Below are positions 61,096 to 64,000 of a DNA stretch of 64,000 nucleotides, piece after piece. How positions within the stretch are numbered: position 1 is the first letter of the stretch; each line of letters starts with the position of its first letter. Below the pieces are notes generated by a model, which saw nothing but the letters and a program-made list of their open reading frames with translations, had not been told where the DNA came from and searched no databases. A program made the position numbers and the translations under genes. The stretch lies in contig DATLUD010000065.1 in NCBI GenBank assembly GCA_035533275.1, forward strand, positions 3,899 through 67,898. Reading direction: 5' to 3'. This DNA is from SCRA01 sp035533275 (GTDB taxonomy: Bacteria > Vulcanimicrobiota > Vulcanimicrobiia > Vulcanimicrobiales > SCRA01).

Positions 61096-62922
61096 ATGAG
61101 CACCTACCAGGCCCCCCTGCGCGACATGCAGTTCGTGCTGCGCGAGCTCGCCGACGCCGAAGCGGTGGCAAAGCTCCCCGGCTTCGAGGAGACGCTCGAC
61201 GTCCTCGACACGATCCTCGAGGAGGCCGCGGCCTTCGCCAGCGGCGTGCTAGACCCGCTCAACGCGACGGGCGACCGGGAAGGCTGCACGTGGAAGGACG
61301 GCGAGGTGGCCACGCCCACCGGCTTCAAGGACGCCTACCGCCGGTTCGCGCAAGCGGATTGGATCGGGCTCCCCGTTCCCGCCGAGTACGGGGGCCAGGG
61401 ACTGCCGTCGCTGGTGCTGGGTCCCACGCTCGAGATGTGGAACGCGGCGAACGTCGGCTTCGCGAACGGTCCGCTGCTCAACCAGGGCGCGATCGAGGCC
61501 ATCGAGCTCACGGGGTCGGAGGAGCAGAAGCGTCTCTACATCCCCAAGCTCGTCTCCGGCGAGTGGATGGGCACGATGTGCCTGACCGAGCCGCAGGCCG
61601 GCTCCGACCTCGCGCAGGTGCGCGCCAAGGCCGTTCCCGAGGGTGAGCGCTACCGCATCACCGGCCAGAAGATCTTCATCACCTTCGGCGAGCACGACAT
61701 GGCGCAGAACATCGTCCATCTGGTGCTCGCGCGTCTGCCCGACGCGCCGGAGGGGACCAAGGGCATCTCGCTCTTCATCGTGCCGAAGTTTCTGGTGAAC
61801 GCCGACGGCTCCATCGGCGAGCGCAACGACGTCTACTGCGCGGGCATCGAGCACAAGCTCGGCATCAACGGCAACCCGACCTGCACGATGAACTACGGCG
61901 AGAAGGGCGGCGCCGTCGGCTATCTGGTGGGCGAGCCCAACCGCGGCCTCGAGTACATGTTCATCATGATGAATGCCGCGCGCTTCAGCGTCGGCGTCCA
62001 AGGGCTGGCCATCGCCGACCGCGCCTACCAGAGCGCGCTCCAGTACGCCAAGGAGCGCGTCCAGAGCCGCGACGTCGCCTCGCGCTCGCCGCAGCCGCAG
62101 CCGATCATCAAGCATCCCGACGTGCGCCGCATGCTGATGACGATGAAGTCGCAGATCGAGGCGATGCGGGCGATCGCCTACGTCACCGCCGCCTCGCTCG
62201 ACCTCGCGCACAAGCATCCCGATGAGAAGGTGCGCAAGGAGCACCGGGCGTTCGTCGAGCTGATGATTCCCGTGGTCAAGGGCTGGTGCACGGAGACGGC
62301 CGTCGACCTCTGCTCCACCGCGCTCCAAGTCTTCGGAGGCATGGGCTTCATCGAGGAGACGGGCATCGCCCAGCAGTACCGCGACGTCCGCATCACGTCG
62401 ATCTACGAGGGCACGACCGGCATTCAGGCCCTGGACCTGGCGGGGCGCAAGCTGATCCGCGACATGGGCGCCACGGCGACGGCCGTGATCGCGAAGATGC
62501 AGACGTTCGCCAAGGAGCTCGCGGGCGAGGAGAACGCCGACCTCACGGTGATCGCCGAGGCCTTTGGGCGCAGCGTCGACACGCTGGCGGACGTCTCGCA
62601 GTGGATCGGCATGACCGCGATGGGCGACCTGCGCACAGCCTTCGCGTGCTCCGTGCCGTATCTGAAGCTCTGGGGCGTGGTCGCCGGCGGATGGCAGATG
62701 GCCCGCGCCGCGCAGGTCGCGGCGCGCAAGCTGGCGGCGGGCGATCCCGAGACGGAGTTCTACGCGGCCAAGATCGTGACGGCGCGCTTCTACGCCACGC
62801 ACGTGCTGAGTCAGGAGTCGTGGCTTCAGCGACAGATCAAGGAGAGCTCGGGCGACGTGCTGGCGCTCTCGGAGGAGCAGTTCGACGCGGATCGCAAGCC
62901 GGCGGTGGGGGCAGCGCGCTAG
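61096..62922 (+). CDS. Acyl-CoA dehydrogenase (long form)
   Basis: 608 residues, the longer type with a C-terminal extension. Features: LRDMQFVLREL, PAEYGGQGLPSL, MCLTEPQAGSDLAQVRAKA, ITGQKIFITFGEHD, MNAARFSVGVQGLAIADRAY, GGMGFIEETGIAQQYRDVRI and the Glu in SIYEGTTGIQALDL. Flavoprotein that introduces the first double bond in beta-oxidation. ATG with GGAGAG upstream; FadB/J-type gene follows after two bases. Confidence 0.93.
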   Translation: MSTYQAPLRDMQFVLRELADAEAVAKLPGFEETLDVLDTILEEAAAFASGVLDPLNATGDREGCTWKDGEVATPTGFKDAYRRFAQADWIGLPVPAEYGGQGLPSLVLGPTLEMWNAANVGFANGPLLNQGAIEAIELTGSEEQKRLYIPKLVSGEWMGTMCLTEPQAGSDLAQVRAKAVPEGERYRITGQKIFITFGEHDMAQNIVHLVLARLPDAPEGTKGISLFIVPKFLVNADGSIGERNDVYCAGIEHKLGINGNPTCTMNYGEKGGAVGYLVGEPNRGLEYMFIMMNAARFSVGVQGLAIADRAYQSALQYAKERVQSRDVASRSPQPQPIIKHPDVRRMLMTMKSQIEAMRAIAYVTAASLDLAHKHPDEKVRKEHRAFVELMIPVVKGWCTETAVDLCSTALQVFGGMGFIEETGIAQQYRDVRITSIYEGTTGIQALDLAGRKLIRDMGATATAVIAKMQTFAKELAGEENADLTVIAEAFGRSVDTLADVSQWIGMTAMGDLRTAFACSVPYLKLWGVVAGGWQMARAAQVAARKLAAGDPETEFYAAKIVTARFYATHVLSQESWLQRQIKESSGDVLALSEEQFDADRKPAVGAAR

Positions 62923-62924
62923 AG

Positions 62925-64000
62925 ATGGCCATGATACGCACGGAGGACCGCGACGGGGTCCGCATCGTCACGCACGAGAATCCGCCGGTGAACGCCCTCT
63001 CGTTCGCCCTCTCAGAGGAGCTCCTGGCCGCCGTCGCCGCGGCGGAAGCCGACCCCTCGGTACACGCCGTCGTCTTCACCGGCGCCAACGGCATCTTCAG
63101 CGCCGGAGCCGACGTCAACGACTTCCGCGGCGAGCCGCGCCCCGGCGCCAAGACGATTCGCGACGTGATCGCGGCCGTCGAGCAGGGCGCCAACACGTAC
63201 GTCGCGGCCATCGACGGCAACGCGATGGGCGGCGGCTTGGAGCTCTCGCTGGCGTGTGACTATCGCGTCGGGACGCCGCGCGCGAAGGTGGGCCTGCCCG
63301 AAATCCGCCTCGGCCTGATCCCGGGTGCCGGCGGAACACAGCGCCTGCCGCGCCTCATCGGAGCCCAGGCGGCCTTAGAGATGATGCTCAAGGGCAAGAC
63401 CGTGGCGGCGGATGAGGCCAAGAAGAAGGGCCTCCTCGACGAGGTCGCCGAGGGGGACGTGGTCGACGCGGCCGTGGCGCTGGCCCGGCGTGCGCTGGAG
63501 AGCGAGCCCAAGCGGCGCGTCTCCCGGCGCAAGGTGGAGATCGGCGCTGGCATCCAGGCCTTCGCCCTGCCGTACGTGGTCGCGCAGGCGCACAAGATGT
63601 GCCCGCCCGAAGAGAAGGGGGGCTTTGCCGCCCACAAGCTCGTCGACGCGGTGCAGGCCGCCTTCGAGCTGCCGTTCGCGCGCGGTTTGGCGCGCGAGTT
63701 CCGCCTCTTCGACGAGCTGGTGCGCTCCGCGCCGGCTCAGGCGTTGATGCACCTCTTCTTCGCCGAGCGCGAGCTCTCGAAGATCCCTGGTCTGCCGCCC
63801 GCGGAACCGCTCGCCGTGGCCAAGGCGGGCGTGGTCGGTGCCGGCACCATGGGCGCGGGCATCGCCATTACCTTCGCCGACGCGGGGATCCCCGTGACGG
63901 TGATCGAGCCGTCCGACGAGCAGGTCGAGAAGGCCAAGCAGATGGTCTTCGGCATGTTCATGCATCAGGTGCAGCGCGGCCGGCTGACGCAAGAAGAGGC
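62925..64000 (+). CDS. Enoyl-CoA hydratase/3-hydroxyacyl-CoA dehydrogenase (FadB/FadJ-like), partial
   Basis: 358 codons to the window end, no stop reached. N-terminal crotonase domain: FTGANGIFSAGADVNDF (oxyanion-hole region), AIDGNAMGGGLELSLACDYR and LPEIRLGLIPGAGGTQRLP with both catalytic Glu. The NAD site of the second domain begins at GVVGAGTMGAGIAITFADAGI near residue 305. So the order is hydratase then dehydrogenase, as in FadJ and peroxisomal bifunctional enzymes. ATG 62925 or 62931. Two bases after the dehydrogenase gene. Confidence 0.9.
   Translation, partial: MAMIRTEDRDGVRIVTHENPPVNALSFALSEELLAAVAAAEADPSVHAVVFTGANGIFSAGADVNDFRGEPRPGAKTIRDVIAAVEQGANTYVAAIDGNAMGGGLELSLACDYRVGTPRAKVGLPEIRLGLIPGAGGTQRLPRLIGAQAALEMMLKGKTVAADEAKKKGLLDEVAEGDVVDAAVALARRALESEPKRRVSRRKVEIGAGIQAFALPYVVAQAHKMCPPEEKGGFAAHKLVDAVQAAFELPFARGLAREFRLFDELVRSAPAQALMHLFFAERELSKIPGLPPAEPLAVAKAGVVGAGTMGAGIAITFADAGIPVTVIEPSDEQVEKAKQMVFGMFMHQVQRGRLTQEE

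Overview
The window is high-GC DNA, roughly 70% by eye, packed with bacterial genes. No gap between genes exceeds 200 bases. I see no rRNA, tRNA, CRISPR array, transposase, integrase or phage gene. A TonB-like protein, a Spy/CpxP-like periplasmic protein and several exported proteins point to a diderm cell. Rex, a split cytochrome b6/subunit IV and ResB/ResC-type cytochrome c maturation are features often seen in Terrabacteria-like lineages. I would guess a poorly cultured high-GC diderm phylum such as Eremiobacterota (WPS-2). That is an inference without any phylogenetic marker analysis.

Layout. 1-1.8 kb: a partial gene, a Rieske ferredoxin, a small HTH-like protein and a DJ-1/PfpI-like protein that lacks its cysteine. 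1.8-7.1 kb (minus): a GyrI-like protein, nicotinate phosphoribosyltransferase, a polar amino acid ABC importer, and a degenerate ABC ATPase with a membrane partner. 7.1-12.3 kb: PolX DNA polymerase, a DsbA-like protein, and a Spy-like protein with a response regulator and histidine kinase. 12.4-17.2 kb: a peptide-type ABC importer without ATPases and a nickel/cobalt permease.

17.3-36.6 kb is the core of the window. It holds menaquinone/ubiquinone genes (ubiE/menG, polyprenyl synthase), tatA-tatC, resB-resC, then a Rieske/cytochrome b6/subunit IV/cytochrome c complex. An almost complete uroporphyrinogen/siroheme pathway follows (SirC-HemC-HemD-like fusion, hemB, hemL, rex, hemA, CobA-HemD fusion) with a mobA-like gene in its middle. 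These genes together make the quinone, haem, export and maturation parts of a respiratory chain. Rex would link them to NADH/NAD+. A lower-GC dapB-like gene and a glycosyltransferase interrupt the series on the opposite strand at 22.4-25.1 kb.

36.6-51.4 kb is mixed metabolism: glutaredoxin, TonB-like protein, arginase, a BMP lipoprotein, a beta-lactamase-fold protein, a branched-chain aminotransferase, TatD, a SorA/SorB-type sulfite oxidase pair, metG, rsmI, a TIGR00300-type ornithine cyclodeaminase candidate, a TDT-family transporter and a LysR regulator. 51.3-59.1 kb carries comEC and comEA around an epimerase, thyX and leuS. 59.1-64 kb is fatty acid oxidation: acyl-CoA ligase, acyl-CoA dehydrogenase and a FadB/FadJ-type enzyme cut by the window end, with a clear promoter and palindromic operator candidate ahead of the last two.

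Points most worth a second look: a palindrome family at three convergent gene junctions; the three-part haem fusion; a degenerate ABC ATPase lying in frame behind the stop codon of a normal one; PQWY in place of PEWY at the quinol site; a possible Rex operator ahead of the bc complex; and a comEC end that runs into the next gene.
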